Below are positions 22,847-32,712 of a stretch of 43,772 bases of DNA, piece after piece; within the stretch, counting starts at the first letter, position 1; each line of letters begins with the position of its first letter. The notes beneath the pieces are model-generated. The model did not search any database, was not told the origin of the DNA, and was given only the letters and a program-made list of their open reading frames with translations. Source of the DNA: Candidatus Nanopelagicales bacterium. Its GTDB lineage: Bacteria; Actinomycetota; Actinomycetes; S36-B12. The stretch is taken from positions 1-43,772 of the forward strand of contig JAQTXL010000004.1 in NCBI GenBank assembly GCA_028688835.1. Reading direction: 5' to 3'. Position numbers and translations under genes: made by a program.

Positions 22847-25584
22847 CGGGAGTCGCTGCCCGCCGTCGACTTCTCGACCGTGGCGCGACCGGCCTCGAGC
22901 CGGGCGACCGGCACGCGGAACGGCGAGCACGACACGTAGTCCAGGCCCACCTCGTCGAAGAAGTGGATCGACGCAGGGTCACCGCCGTGCTCACCGCAGA
23001 CGCCGCAGTGCAGCCCGGGCCGCGTGGCCCGCCCGCGATCGACGGCGATGCGCACGAGCTCGCCGACGCCCTCCTGGTCGAGGGACTCGAACGGCGAGAC
23101 GCCGAACACGCCCTTCTCGAGGTAGGTGGAGAAGAAAGCGCCTTCGACGTCGTCTCGGCTGAAGCCCCAGGTGGTCTGCGTGAGGTCATTGGTGCCGAAG
23201 GAGAAGAACTCCGCGGCCTCGGCGATCTGGCCTGCGGTCACTGCAGCGCGTGGGAGCTCGATCATCGTGCCGATCGGGAACGCCAGGGTGCAGCCGTGCG
23301 CGTCGGCAACGCTCGTGAGCACCTCCGCCGCCTCGTCGATGACCAGCTCGAGCTCCTGGATCGACCCCACGAGCGGGATCATGATCTCAGCCTGCGGATT
23401 GCCGCCCATGCGCTGGCGGAAGCAGGCGGCCTCAGCGATGGCGCGCACCTGCAGCGCGAACAGGCCCGGCAGCACCAGCCCTAGGCGCACGCCGCGCAGG
23501 CCCAGCATCGGGTTCTGCTCGTGCAGGCGGCGCACCGCCTGGAGCATCCGCAGCTCGGGCTCATTCTGCTCACCGCGCGACTCGGCCACGGCGACGCGCA
23601 CCGCGAGATCGGTGAGGTCGGGCAGGAACTCGTGCAGCGGCGGGTCGATGAGGCGGATGGTGACGGGCAGGCCGTCCATCGCCTCGAGGATGCGGATGAA
23701 GTCCTTGCGCTGCAAGGGCAGCAGGGCCTCGAGCGCCTCGTCGTGCTCGGCCTCGTCGTCGGCCAGGATGAGCCGCTCGACATAGGTCTTGCGCTCCCCC
23801 AGGAACATGTGCTCGGTGCGCAGCAGCCCGATGCCCTCGGCGCCCATGTGGCGCGCACGCGTGGCATCATCCGGCGTGTCGGCGTTGGCGCGCACGCCCA
23901 GTCTCCGGCGCGCGTCTGCATGCAGCATGAGCCGGTCGACGGCGCGGATGAGCTCGACGGTCTCCTCGTCGGCCGAGGCCACGGCTGCATCGAGGCCCTC
24001 CTCGAAGTAGCGCACCACCGGGCTGTTCACGACCGGAACCTCGCCGACGAAGACCTCTCCGGACCCGCCGTCGATCGAGATGACATCACCCTCGCTCACG
24101 ACGACGCCGGCGTCATTGGTGATGCGTCGCTGCTTGGTGTCGACCTCGAGCTCCTCGGCGCCGCACACCGCGGTCTTGCCCATGCCGCGCGCGACGACCG
24201 CCGCGTGCGAGGTCTTGCCGCCACGGCTCGTGAGCACGCCGGCTGCAGCCACCATGCCCTCGAGGTCGTCGGGATTGGTCTCGCGGCGCACGAGGATGAC
24301 GCGCTCGCCGGCCTCGGCCCACTGCACGGCGGTCGCCGAGTCGAACACGACCCGGCCGACTGCCGCGCCAGGCGAGGCGTTCATGCCGCGAGCCAGCAGC
24401 GGATGCGCGACATCGGCCACGAACCGCGGGAACATCAGCTGCGACAGCTGCGCGCCGTTCACGCGCAGCAGGGCCTCGTCCATGGTGATCACGTGCTCGT
24501 CGACGAGCTGCGTCGCGATGCGGAAGGCGGCGCCAGCGGTGCGCTTGCCCACGCGCGTCTGCAGCATCCACAGGTGGCCGCGCTCGATGGTGAACTCGAT
24601 GTCGCACAGGTCGCGGTAGTGCAGTTCAAGACGATGCATGATGTCGACGAGCTGCTTGTAGGACTCGGGGTCGATGCGGCCCAGCTCGCTCAGCGGCAGC
24701 GTGTTGCGGATGCCGGCGACGACGTCCTCGCCCTGGGCATCAGGCAGGTAGTCGCCGTAGATGCCGCGCGCGCCGCTGCCCGGGTCTCGCGTGAACGCGA
24801 CACCGGTGCCCGAGCCCTCGCCGTAGTTGCCGAAGGCCATGACCTGCACGTTCACTGCGGTGCCGAGGTCGTTGGGGATGCGCTCCTGGCGGCGGTAGAG
24901 GCGGGCACGGTCGGTGTTCCAGGAGCGGAAGACCGCCTCGATCGCCATCCGCAGCTGCACCTGCGGGTCCTGCGGGAAGTGCTCATCGGCGTGTGCCGCG
25001 ATCACGCCCTTGTACGCCGTGACGAGGTGCTTGAGCGCATTGACCGGCAGGTCGATGTCAGCGGTCACCCCGGCCGACTCCTTGGCGACCTCGAGGGCCT
25101 CCTCGAAGTGCTCCCCATCGATGCCGAGCACCGTCTTGCCGAACATCTGGATGAGGCGCCGGTAGGAGTCCCAGGCGAAGCGCTCGTCCTCCGCGGCCCG
25201 GGCCAGGCCCTTCACGCTCGCGTCGTTAAGGCCGACGTTGAGGACCGTCTCCATCATGCCCGGCATCGAGAAGCGCGCACCTGAGCGCACCGACACCAGG
25301 AGCGGATCGTCGTCGGCGCCGAGCGTCTTGCCCATGCGCTGCTCGAGGAGCCCCACCTGCAGCGTGACCTGGTCGAGCAGGCCCTCAGGCAGCCCGCCGG
25401 TGGCGAGGTAGGACTTGCAGGCCTCGGTCGTGATGGTGAAACCGGGTGGGACTGGCAGGCCCAGGCGCGTCATCTCGGCGAGGTTGGCGCCCTTGCCGCC
25501 CAGGAGGTCGGCCTGCGAGCGATCACCCTGCGTGAAGGAGTAGACGTATGTCGGGACGAGGGTGAGCGCAGGCGTGGGCTTCAT
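22843..25584 (-). CDS. ppdK: Pyruvate, phosphate dikinase
   Basis: 913 aa from ATG 25584 (MKPTPALTLVPTYVYSF); the track start ten codons earlier is less likely. Domains in order: N-terminal ATP-grasp (LLGGKGANLAEMTRLGLPVPPGFTI), the central phosphohistidine domain (GGKTSHAAVVARGMGKTAV, catalytic His in TSHAA), and the C-terminal PEP/pyruvate TIM barrel (EGIGLLRTEHMF, FFSFGTNDLTQTTWGFSRDD, GVCGEHGGDP). It interconverts pyruvate, ATP and phosphate with PEP, AMP and pyrophosphate, linking glycolysis and gluconeogenesis. Length matches the family. Confidence 0.97.
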   Translation of the reverse strand: MKPTPALTLVPTYVYSFTQGDRSQADLLGGKGANLAEMTRLGLPVPPGFTITTEACKSYLATGGLPEGLLDQVTLQVGLLEQRMGKTLGADDDPLLVSVRSGARFSMPGMMETVLNVGLNDASVKGLARAAEDERFAWDSYRRLIQMFGKTVLGIDGEHFEEALEVAKESAGVTADIDLPVNALKHLVTAYKGVIAAHADEHFPQDPQVQLRMAIEAVFRSWNTDRARLYRRQERIPNDLGTAVNVQVMAFGNYGEGSGTGVAFTRDPGSGARGIYGDYLPDAQGEDVVAGIRNTLPLSELGRIDPESYKQLVDIMHRLELHYRDLCDIEFTIERGHLWMLQTRVGKRTAGAAFRIATQLVDEHVITMDEALLRVNGAQLSQLMFPRFVADVAHPLLARGMNASPGAAVGRVVFDSATAVQWAEAGERVILVRRETNPDDLEGMVAAAGVLTSRGGKTSHAAVVARGMGKTAVCGAEELEVDTKQRRITNDAGVVVSEGDVISIDGGSGEVFVGEVPVVNSPVVRYFEEGLDAAVASADEETVELIRAVDRLMLHADARRRLGVRANADTPDDATRARHMGAEGIGLLRTEHMFLGERKTYVERLILADDEAEHDEALEALLPLQRKDFIRILEAMDGLPVTIRLIDPPLHEFLPDLTDLAVRVAVAESRGEQNEPELRMLQAVRRLHEQNPMLGLRGVRLGLVLPGLFALQVRAIAEAACFRQRMGGNPQAEIMIPLVGSIQELELVIDEAAEVLTSVADAHGCTLAFPIGTMIELPRAAVTAGQIAEAAEFFSFGTNDLTQTTWGFSRDDVEGAFFSTYLEKGVFGVSPFESLDQEGVGELVRIAVDRGRATRPGLHCGVCGEHGGDPASIHFFDEVGLDYVSCSPFRVPVARLEAGRATVEKSTAGSDSR

Positions 25585-25638
25585 GCCACCAGTCCACCGC
25601 ATCGGGGTGCGCATGGGAAGGGACGATCGTCACAGCGC

Positions 25639-25655
25639 CGGCGCCCTGGGCGCCG
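25639..25655 (-). terminator. GC-rich hairpin between dusB and ppdK
   Basis: CGGCGCC-CTG-GGCGCCG, a 7-bp stem with a 3-nt loop, 8 bp after the dusB stop. There is no U-tract, as is common in actinobacteria, so it could be a dusB terminator or chance in GC-rich sequence. Confidence 0.35.
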
Positions 25656-25662
25656 CACCTGA

Positions 25663-26781
25663 TCAGCCGCCGCTGACCGCGAGCTCGGCGTCCTTGAGCA
25701 TGAGCAGTGACGTGTCGTCGAGCAGCGGCGAGTTCAGCCAGCCATCAGGCAGCGATGGGCGCTTGCCGCCCGAGGTGCGACCGCGCGGCCCTGCCCCGAC
25801 CTCGATGTTGAACTGCTGCTCCGGGTCGATCTGCGCGAGCAGCTCGTCGAGCTGTTCGAGGCTCTCGACGTTGCCGAGCGCCTGGCGCACCTGCTGCTTC
25901 ACGCTGAACCCCTTGAGGTACCAGGCCATGTGCTTGCGGATGTCGCGGATGCCCTTGAAGTCGCCGTAGTCGCCGCACAGCAGCTCGGCATGGCGGCGCA
26001 GCAGCACCAGCACCGCAGCGAGATCGGGATCAGCGGGGATGGGATCTCCGGTGAAGGCGGCAGCGAGCTGGCCGAACAGCCACGGACGGCCCAGGCAGCC
26101 ACGGCCCACGACCACGCCGTCGGCCCCCGTGGTGGCGATCATGCGCAGGGCGTCCTGGGCGGTCCAGATGTCGCCGTTGCCCAGCACCGGGGTGCCCAGC
26201 GGCGCGAGGTGCTCCTTGAGCCGGGCGATCGCCTCCCAGTCGGCCTTGCCCGAGTACATCTCCTGGGCCGTGCGGCCGTGCAGGGCGACCCACGTGGCGC
26301 CCTCCTCTGCTGCGGCGCGGCCGGCCTCGAGGTAGGTGAGGTGATCGTCGTCGATGCCCTTGCGCATCTTGACGGTCACGGGCACGCGCCCGTCGGCGGC
26401 CTTGACCGCCTCGCGCACGATGGAACGGAACAGGTCGCGCTTCCAGGGCAGCGCACTGCCGCCGCCCTTGCGCGTGACCTTGGGCACGGGGCACCCGAAG
26501 TTCATGTCGATGTGGTCGGCACGGTCCTCGTCGATGATGATGCGCACGGCAAGCGCCATCACCTTCGGGTCGACGCCGTACAGCTGCACCGACCTGGGCT
26601 GCTCGTCGGCATCGAAGGTGACCATGTCGACCGTCTCCGCATTGCGCTCGACCAGTGCACGCGAGGTGACCATCTCCGAGACGTAGAGGCCGGCACCGGC
26701 CTCGCGGCACAGGCGACGGAACGAGCGGTTGGTGATGCCCGCCATGGGTGCGAGCACCACGGGCACGCTCAGGTCAGCCAT
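25663..26781 (-). CDS. dusB: tRNA-dihydrouridine synthase, DusB type
   Basis: 372 aa from ATG 26781 (MADLSVPVVLAPMAGITNRSFR); the track start is a GTG 11 codons earlier within a palindrome. FMN-barrel motifs: LAPMAGITN, IDMNFGCPVPKVTRKGGGSAL with the catalytic Cys, VTVKMRKG, WVALHGRTAQEMYSG, PVLGNGDIWTAQDA and GVVVGRGCLGRPWLF. It reduces uridine to dihydrouridine in tRNA D-loops. The C-terminal helical domain (HMAWYLKGF) is complete. Divergent from the MFS exporter. Confidence 0.93.
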   Translation of the reverse strand: MADLSVPVVLAPMAGITNRSFRRLCREAGAGLYVSEMVTSRALVERNAETVDMVTFDADEQPRSVQLYGVDPKVMALAVRIIIDEDRADHIDMNFGCPVPKVTRKGGGSALPWKRDLFRSIVREAVKAADGRVPVTVKMRKGIDDDHLTYLEAGRAAAEEGATWVALHGRTAQEMYSGKADWEAIARLKEHLAPLGTPVLGNGDIWTAQDALRMIATTGADGVVVGRGCLGRPWLFGQLAAAFTGDPIPADPDLAAVLVLLRRHAELLCGDYGDFKGIRDIRKHMAWYLKGFSVKQQVRQALGNVESLEQLDELLAQIDPEQQFNIEVGAGPRGRTSGGKRPSLPDGWLNSPLLDDTSLLMLKDAELAVSGG

Positions 26782-26796
26782 CGAAAGCACGGCTTG

Positions 26797-26817
26797 AGTG
26801 TGCCAGTGCGGCACACT
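26797..26817. promoter_or_regulatory. Palindrome in dusB/MFS divergent promoter region
   Basis: AGTGTGCC-AGTGC-GGCACACT, a perfect 8-bp inverted repeat 28 bp upstream of the exporter start. Drug exporters are often controlled by TetR/MarR repressors at such sites, but no regulator gene lies nearby. It is a candidate only. Confidence 0.4.
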
Positions 26818-26844
26818 GGGGACGAAATCCGATGGAGGTCCCTG

Positions 26845-28485
26845 ATGTCCGAGATGGTGGCAGTGCTGACCGGCCGACGGAAGTGGGTCGCACTGTGCTT
26901 CCTGGCGCTCGGCGTCTCGATGATCATCCTCGATGCCACCGTCGTGAACGTCGCCATCCCGACCATGGTGCGCGACCTGGGCCTGTCGACCAATGACGCC
27001 GAGTGGATCAATGCGGCCTACTCGCTGACCTTCGCCTCGCTGCTCATCCTGTTCGGGCGCCTGAGCGACCGCTTCGGCCGTCGCCTCATCTTCACCGTCG
27101 GCATCATCGTCTTCGTCGCCGCGAGCATGCTCGTGGCCCTGGGCGCTGGCGCCACCGAGATCATCGCCGCGCGCGCCCTGCAGGGCGTGGGCGCCGCCAT
27201 GATCCTGCCGAGCTCACTGTCGATCATCAATGCGGTGTTCGTCGGGAAGTCCCGCGCCATCGCCTTCGCCGTGTGGGGCGGCACGATCGGCGGCATGGCC
27301 GCCCTCGGCCCGCTGGTGGGCGGCTGGCTGACCACCTACGCGTCGTGGAACTGGGCCTTCCTCATCAACGTGCCGATCGGCATCATCGTGCTCATCGGCG
27401 CTCTCATCACGGTGCCCGAGACCAAGGACACGCACGCGCGCAAGGGCTTCGACATCGCCGGCATCCTGCTCATCACCCTGGGCCTGGCGGGCCTGGTGTT
27501 CGCCCTCATCGAGGGCCAGCGCTACGGCTGGATCACGCCGATCAGCGACTTCCACGCCGGCCCGTGGACCTGGCCCCTGGAGAGCATCTCGATCGTCCTC
27601 GTGGTCGGCATCGGCGGCATCCTCGCGCTCATCGCCCTGGTCATCGTCGAGTCGCGCAAGGCCGCCGCCGGCAAGGTCGTGATCCTCGACCTGCGCCTGT
27701 TCCGCATCCGCACCTTCGCCTTCGGCAATGCCGTGGCGCTCATCGTCAGCCTCGGCGAGTTCGGCCTCCTGTTCGCCCTGCCGCTCTTCCTGCAGGCAAC
27801 ACGCGGGTACGACGCGCTGCAGACCGGCGTGATCCTGCTGGCCCTGGCTGCCGGCTCCTTCCTCGCGTCCGGGCTGGGCGCGCCGCTGGCGCAGAGGTTC
27901 GGGCCGGTGCGCGTGCTCCAGGGCGGCATGGTGCTCGAGGCGGTCGGCATCTTCGGCCTGGGCATGATGCTGTCGACCGAGGTGACCGGATGGCAGATGG
28001 CGCCCTGGCTGTTCCTCTACGGCATGGGCGTCGGCTTCGCCACCGCGCAGCTCACCGGCGTGATCCTCGCCGAAGTGCCTGTGGCCGACTCGGGCCAGGC
28101 CAGTGCCGTGCAGTCGACCTCCCGGCAGATCGGCGCCGCGATCGGCACGGCCATCATCGGCACCACGCTCATCGTCGGGCTGGGCAATGTCGCCGTGCAG
28201 CTCACCGACCGAGGGGTGCCCGCGGAGCAGGCGCAGGTCATCAGCGACGCAGTCGCCGGGTCAGCGGGTCAGGCCATTCCCGGTCTCGCAGCGCTGCCCG
28301 ACGGCGAGGTGCTCGTCTCCGGCGCCTCCGAGGGCTTCGCGAACGCGATCACCTACGTGGCCTGGGTCGCCGGCACCTTCGTGCTGCTGGGCTTCGCCGC
28401 GAGCCTCACGCTGCCGCGCAATGCCGCGCGCATCGAGTCCGAGGGCTACGAGCCTCCGGTGGAGGCTGAGCACTCAGGTGCGTGA
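26845..28485 (+). CDS. MFS drug-type exporter, DHA2 (14-TM) family
   Basis: 546 aa from ATG 26845 with GGAGGTCC upstream; the 851-aa track ORF extends through the dusB antisense and is rejected. About 14 hydrophobic segments. Family motifs: ILDATVVNVAIPTM (motif D1-like), GRLSDRFGRRLIF (motif A), RALQGVGAAMILPSSLSII (motif B) and GGTIGGMAALGPLVGGWLTTY (motif C, antiporter type). It most likely exports drugs or other toxic compounds by proton antiport; the substrate is unknown. Its 3' end overlaps the convergent reductase gene by 12 bp. Confidence 0.92.
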   Translation: MSEMVAVLTGRRKWVALCFLALGVSMIILDATVVNVAIPTMVRDLGLSTNDAEWINAAYSLTFASLLILFGRLSDRFGRRLIFTVGIIVFVAASMLVALGAGATEIIAARALQGVGAAMILPSSLSIINAVFVGKSRAIAFAVWGGTIGGMAALGPLVGGWLTTYASWNWAFLINVPIGIIVLIGALITVPETKDTHARKGFDIAGILLITLGLAGLVFALIEGQRYGWITPISDFHAGPWTWPLESISIVLVVGIGGILALIALVIVESRKAAAGKVVILDLRLFRIRTFAFGNAVALIVSLGEFGLLFALPLFLQATRGYDALQTGVILLALAAGSFLASGLGAPLAQRFGPVRVLQGGMVLEAVGIFGLGMMLSTEVTGWQMAPWLFLYGMGVGFATAQLTGVILAEVPVADSGQASAVQSTSRQIGAAIGTAIIGTTLIVGLGNVAVQLTDRGVPAEQAQVISDAVAGSAGQAIPGLAALPDGEVLVSGASEGFANAITYVAWVAGTFVLLGFAASLTLPRNAARIESEGYEPPVEAEHSGA

Positions 28486-29040
28486 GCGCACGTAGGTGTG
28501 CACGACCACGCCGTTGTCGAACGGACGCGTCGTGCGGTAGCTGAGCTCATACGGCTGCTCGACCTCGTCGAAGAGCCGCGCCCCACTGCCGAGCACCACC
28601 GGGAAGACCATGAAGTGGTACTCGTCGACCAGGTCGAGGGCCTTGAGCGCATTGACGAGCGTGCGACTGCCCGCGACCTGGATCTCGCCGTGGTGCCGAG
28701 CCTTCACTGCCTCCACCTCAGGGCGCAGGTCGCCGGACAGGACCGTCGTGTTGTTCCAGTCGGCCGACGTGAGCGTCGTGCTCACCACGTACTTGGGCAG
28801 GGCATTCATCCTGTCGGCCATGTCGCCCTCGTAGTCGGGCCAGGCTCCCGCGAAGCTCTCGTAGGTCACGCGGCCCAGCAGCAGTGCGTCGGAGTCGGCG
28901 ATCTCCTGCTGCTTGTACTCCTGCCAGCTGTCATGGTGCCGCTCCCCGACCCAGTTCGTGTGGGCGTAGCCGGGCTCGCCGCCGGGCGCCTCCACGACAC
29001 CGTCGAGGGACACGAACTCGGTGACGACGATCCTGCCCAT
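28474..29040 (-). CDS. DHFR-like/RibD C-terminal domain reductase
   Basis: 188 aa from ATG 29040, with GGAGG upstream; the track ORF to 29610 runs into glyS and is rejected. Typical of the YyaP/RibD_C family: MGRIVVTEFVSLDGVVEAPGG, ALLLGRVTYESFAGAWPD, MNALPKYVVSTTL, EIQVAGSRTLVNALKALDLVDEYHFMVFPVVLGSGARLF. These proteins have a dihydrofolate-reductase fold and bind NADPH; the substrate is usually unknown. It follows glyS by 20 bp, so read-through is likely. Confidence 0.88.
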   Translation of the reverse strand: MGRIVVTEFVSLDGVVEAPGGEPGYAHTNWVGERHHDSWQEYKQQEIADSDALLLGRVTYESFAGAWPDYEGDMADRMNALPKYVVSTTLTSADWNNTTVLSGDLRPEVEAVKARHHGEIQVAGSRTLVNALKALDLVDEYHFMVFPVVLGSGARLFDEVEQPYELSYRTTRPFDNGVVVHTYVRSRT

Positions 29041-29060
29041 GGCAGCCTCCTTGCCGGTGG

Positions 29061-30443
<1,383 letters not shown>

Positions 30444-30508
30444 GGTGCGCTCCTGTTCCGAAGCGCGTGGGCGCTCCAATCCGGCTGGTTGTCGGCGGTG
30501 CGGTGATT

Positions 30509-30958
30509 CTACGAGAGATCGTCGAAGGATTCGTAGTGACCCGACAGCGACTGCCCGGGCGCACTCGAGACGAGGTGCGCGAGCGCGTCGTACGTCTCGC
30601 ACATGGAGTCGACCTGGACAGCACTGCACACGGGCACTGCGAGCACGATGCGCGCAGCGCCGAGGTTTCGAAGCCGGGCCGCGACCAGTCGCGCGGCAGT
30701 GCCCGACTCGACACCGTCGTCGACCACGAGCACCTCGTGACCTGCGACTTCGGGCAGTCCATGGACCTCTCGCTCGCCGTCGACGCTCACGACGTTCGCG
30801 CGCACCGGCTGCGCTCCCAGCGCAGCTGCCACCGGGGCGGCGACCTGGGCTCCGCGGGCGTTCAGGCCGATGACACACGGGTGCGCGGACGTCAGTGCCG
30901 CGACTGCCGCCGGCGCCAGTGCCTGCCCGGCGTCAGCGAAGCTCGCGAACGGCGTCAT
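30509..30958 (-). CDS. Phosphoribosyltransferase-like protein
   Basis: 149 aa. The PRPP-binding signature [37 protein letters not shown] matches the type I phosphoribosyltransferase loop (hydrophobic-DDGxxTGxT-like, with S instead of T at the second position). It resembles short predicted PRTases with a C-terminal C-E-T-Y-D-A-L pattern; the substrate is unknown. The ATG overlaps the stop of the upstream ABM-fold gene (ATGA), so the two are coupled. Confidence 0.8.
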   Translation of the reverse strand: MTPFASFADAGQALAPAAVAALTSAHPCVIGLNARGAQVAAPVAAALGAQPVRANVVSVDGEREVHGLPEVAGHEVLVVDDGVESGTAARLVAARLRNLGAARIVLAVPVCSAVQVDSMCETYDALAHLVSSAPGQSLSGHYESFDDLS

Positions 30959-31377
30959 GCCTGGATCGGCGGCACTGACGCGGCAGCCGCCTGCCCCAGC
31001 CCGATCGCGTCAGCATCGGCCGCCCGGCCCGACTTCGCGCTCTCGGCGCCGCGGTCGCTGATCATGTGCACCGCCTCGAACGCCGATGACTCGTCGATGG
31101 CCCTGGACAGCAGCGGCACGGCAGCGATCTTCACCTCGAAGCGCGACAGCGCGCGTCGGTAGGCGCCCACGCCGTCCCACCGCGTCGTGATGAGTCGAAG
31201 GTCGGTCTCGTCGGTCGACTGGCCCAGGATCGCGTCGATGAAGCCGTCGCTCTGCGCCAGTGCCTCCAGGGCCGCGCGCGCGTCGTCAGCGAACTGCGCC
31301 GCCTGCTCGCCGGTGACCCGGAAACGGTTCACCACGACGAGGATGGGCGCACTAGAGTCCGTCCACAGTGGATTCAC
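30955..31377 (-). CDS. ABM-fold (antibiotic biosynthesis monooxygenase-like) protein
   Basis: 140 aa with a GTG start and no clear ribosome site; a GTG at codon 15 is an alternative. The ferredoxin-like ABM pattern VVVNRFRVTGEQAAQFADDARAALEALAQSDGFIDAILGQSTDETDLRLITTRWDGVGAYRRALS covers residues 12-95. A low-complexity Ala-rich tail follows. Such proteins include heme-degrading and quinone-forming monooxygenases and also non-catalytic forms; the activity cannot be assigned. It is divergent from the small membrane protein. Confidence 0.7.
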   Translation of the reverse strand: MNPLWTDSSAPILVVVNRFRVTGEQAAQFADDARAALEALAQSDGFIDAILGQSTDETDLRLITTRWDGVGAYRRALSRFEVKIAAVPLLSRAIDESSAFEAVHMISDRGAESAKSGRAADADAIGLGQAAAASVPPIQA

Positions 31378-31413
31378 GTGCCGACGGTAGCGGCACGAGG
31401 CGACGGAGGAATC

Positions 31414-31767
31414 ATGGCCAAGGGCTCAGGTGGGCTCCCCGAGGGCGTGCGCGGACCCAGCGGCCCGGCCCGCTCGGCTGGCCGGCAGGCGATGGAGCGC
31501 ACCTCGATGCCGATGCTCATGCGGATCAACCGCCTGCCGCGCTGGCTCGTCGTCGTCACCCTGGGCGCACTGCTCTTCCTGGGCCTGATCCAGACCGGAA
31601 GCCTGGCGTGGCTCGGCGGCATCATGCTGCTCATCGTCACCGCCTTCCTGGGCTGGCTGCTCATCTTGGCCTGGCCGGTGCTGACGCCCCAGCAGCGCGG
31701 CATCCGCACGGTGGTGGTGCTGGGCGCCCTGGGCATCACGGTGCTGAAGTTCCTCGGCCGCTTCTAG
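31414..31767 (+). CDS. Small two-helix membrane protein (DUF6703-like)
   Basis: 117 aa from ATG 31414, with GGAGGA upstream; the track start 12 codons earlier lacks a site. A cytosolic Gly/Pro/Arg-rich leader is followed by two or three hydrophobic segments (WLVVVTLGALLFLGLIQTG, WLGGIMLLIVTAFLGWLLILAW, RTVVVLGALGITVLKF). Similar small membrane proteins are common in actinobacteria; the role is unknown. It ends 6 bp before the Zur-box-like site and is separate from the zinc operon. Confidence 0.7.
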   Translation: MAKGSGGLPEGVRGPSGPARSAGRQAMERTSMPMLMRINRLPRWLVVVTLGALLFLGLIQTGSLAWLGGIMLLIVTAFLGWLLILAWPVLTPQQRGIRTVVVLGALGITVLKFLGRF

Positions 31768-31772
31768 CCGAA

Positions 31773-31793
31773 ATTGACAACCATTTTCATTAA
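31773..31793. promoter_or_regulatory. Zur-box-like operator before znuA
   Basis: ATTGACAACCATTTTCATTAA, near-palindromic (TGACAAC-C-ATTTTCA) and A/T-rich in an otherwise GC-rich region, 15 bp upstream of znuA. It resembles the actinobacterial Zur box (TGAAAAT-N-ATTTTCA type). The zur gene itself closes the operon, so feedback by Zn-Zur is expected. Confidence 0.65.
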
Positions 31794-31808
31794 GATTACC
31801 GTGCGGGC

Positions 31809-32711
31809 ATGCGCGCAGCCTGGCTCCTCATCGGGGCCCTCACCCTGGCCGGATGCTCCTCCTCCCCCGCAGCACCCGAGGCCGCTGATGGCACGGGGCT
31901 GTCGGTCCTGACCACCACGACCATCCTCGGCAGCGTCGTCGGCGACATCGTCACCTGCGCCGGCGGCACCGCCAGCACCCTCATCCCGGCCGGCGCCGAC
32001 CCGCACGACTTCGCGCCGTCCTCGGAGCAGCTGGCCGCCGTGGTCAAGGCCGATGTCGTCATCGCGAACGGCCTGGGCCTGGAGGGAGGCCTGGCCGACG
32101 CATTGACCTCGGCCAAGGCCGACGGCGCCACCGTGTTCGAGGTCGGTCCGCTGGTGCAGCCTCGGGACTTTCCGGGCACCACCACCCCCGATCCGCACTT
32201 CTGGTTCGACATGTCACGCATGGCCACTGCCGCCGAGCTCATCGGCGACGAGCTGGCGAGCAAGGGCGGCGAGCAGTACCGCACCTGTGCCGCCACCGAG
32301 GCCGAGCGCATCCGCACGGCACAGGTCGGTGTCGCCTCGACCCTGGCGTCGGTGCCTGCCGCTCGTCGGGTGCTCGTGACCGATCATGATGCGTTCGGCT
32401 ACCTCGCCGATGCCTACGGCTACCGCATCGCGGGCGCGATCATCCCCTCGGGCACCACGCTCGCCGCACCCAGCTCCAGCGACCTCGCGGCCCTCGCCAA
32501 GGTGATCGCCGACACCAAGGTCGACGCGATCTTCGCGAACTCCAACAGCCCCCAGGTGCTGGCCGATGCCGTCGCCAGCGAGGTCGGCTACCCCGTGACG
32601 GTGGTCGACCTCTATGTCGACAGCCTGGGCGAGCCCGGCAGCGGCGCCGACACCTACATCGGCTACCTGCAGACCGATGCCTCCCGCATCGCCAAGGCCC
32701 TGGCCGGCTGA
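31809..32711 (+). CDS. znuA: Zinc ABC transporter, substrate-binding lipoprotein
   Basis: 300 aa. A lipobox, LTLAGC (Cys16), marks it as a membrane-anchored lipoprotein. Metal ligands of cluster 9 binding proteins: GADPHDF (H66), DPHFWFD (H130), TDHDAFGYL (H193) and an Asp/Glu late in the chain near VDLYVDSLGE. No His-rich loop is seen, unlike E. coli ZnuA. It binds zinc outside the membrane and delivers it to ZnuB. First gene of znuABC-zur; one base separates its stop from the znuB start. Confidence 0.9.
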   Translation: MRAAWLLIGALTLAGCSSSPAAPEAADGTGLSVLTTTTILGSVVGDIVTCAGGTASTLIPAGADPHDFAPSSEQLAAVVKADVVIANGLGLEGGLADALTSAKADGATVFEVGPLVQPRDFPGTTTPDPHFWFDMSRMATAAELIGDELASKGGEQYRTCAATEAERIRTAQVGVASTLASVPAARRVLVTDHDAFGYLADAYGYRIAGAIIPSGTTLAAPSSSDLAALAKVIADTKVDAIFANSNSPQVLADAVASEVGYPVTVVDLYVDSLGEPGSGADTYIGYLQTDASRIAKALAG

Positions 32712-32712
32712 C

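Noticed and set aside
23521-25284. 587-aa plus-strand ORF
   Set aside because: Antisense shadow of ppdK, which has all catalytic motifs.
25930-26844. N-terminal extension of the MFS ORF
   Set aside because: Antisense to dusB; the real start at 26845 has GGAGGTCC and the normal DHA2 N-terminus.
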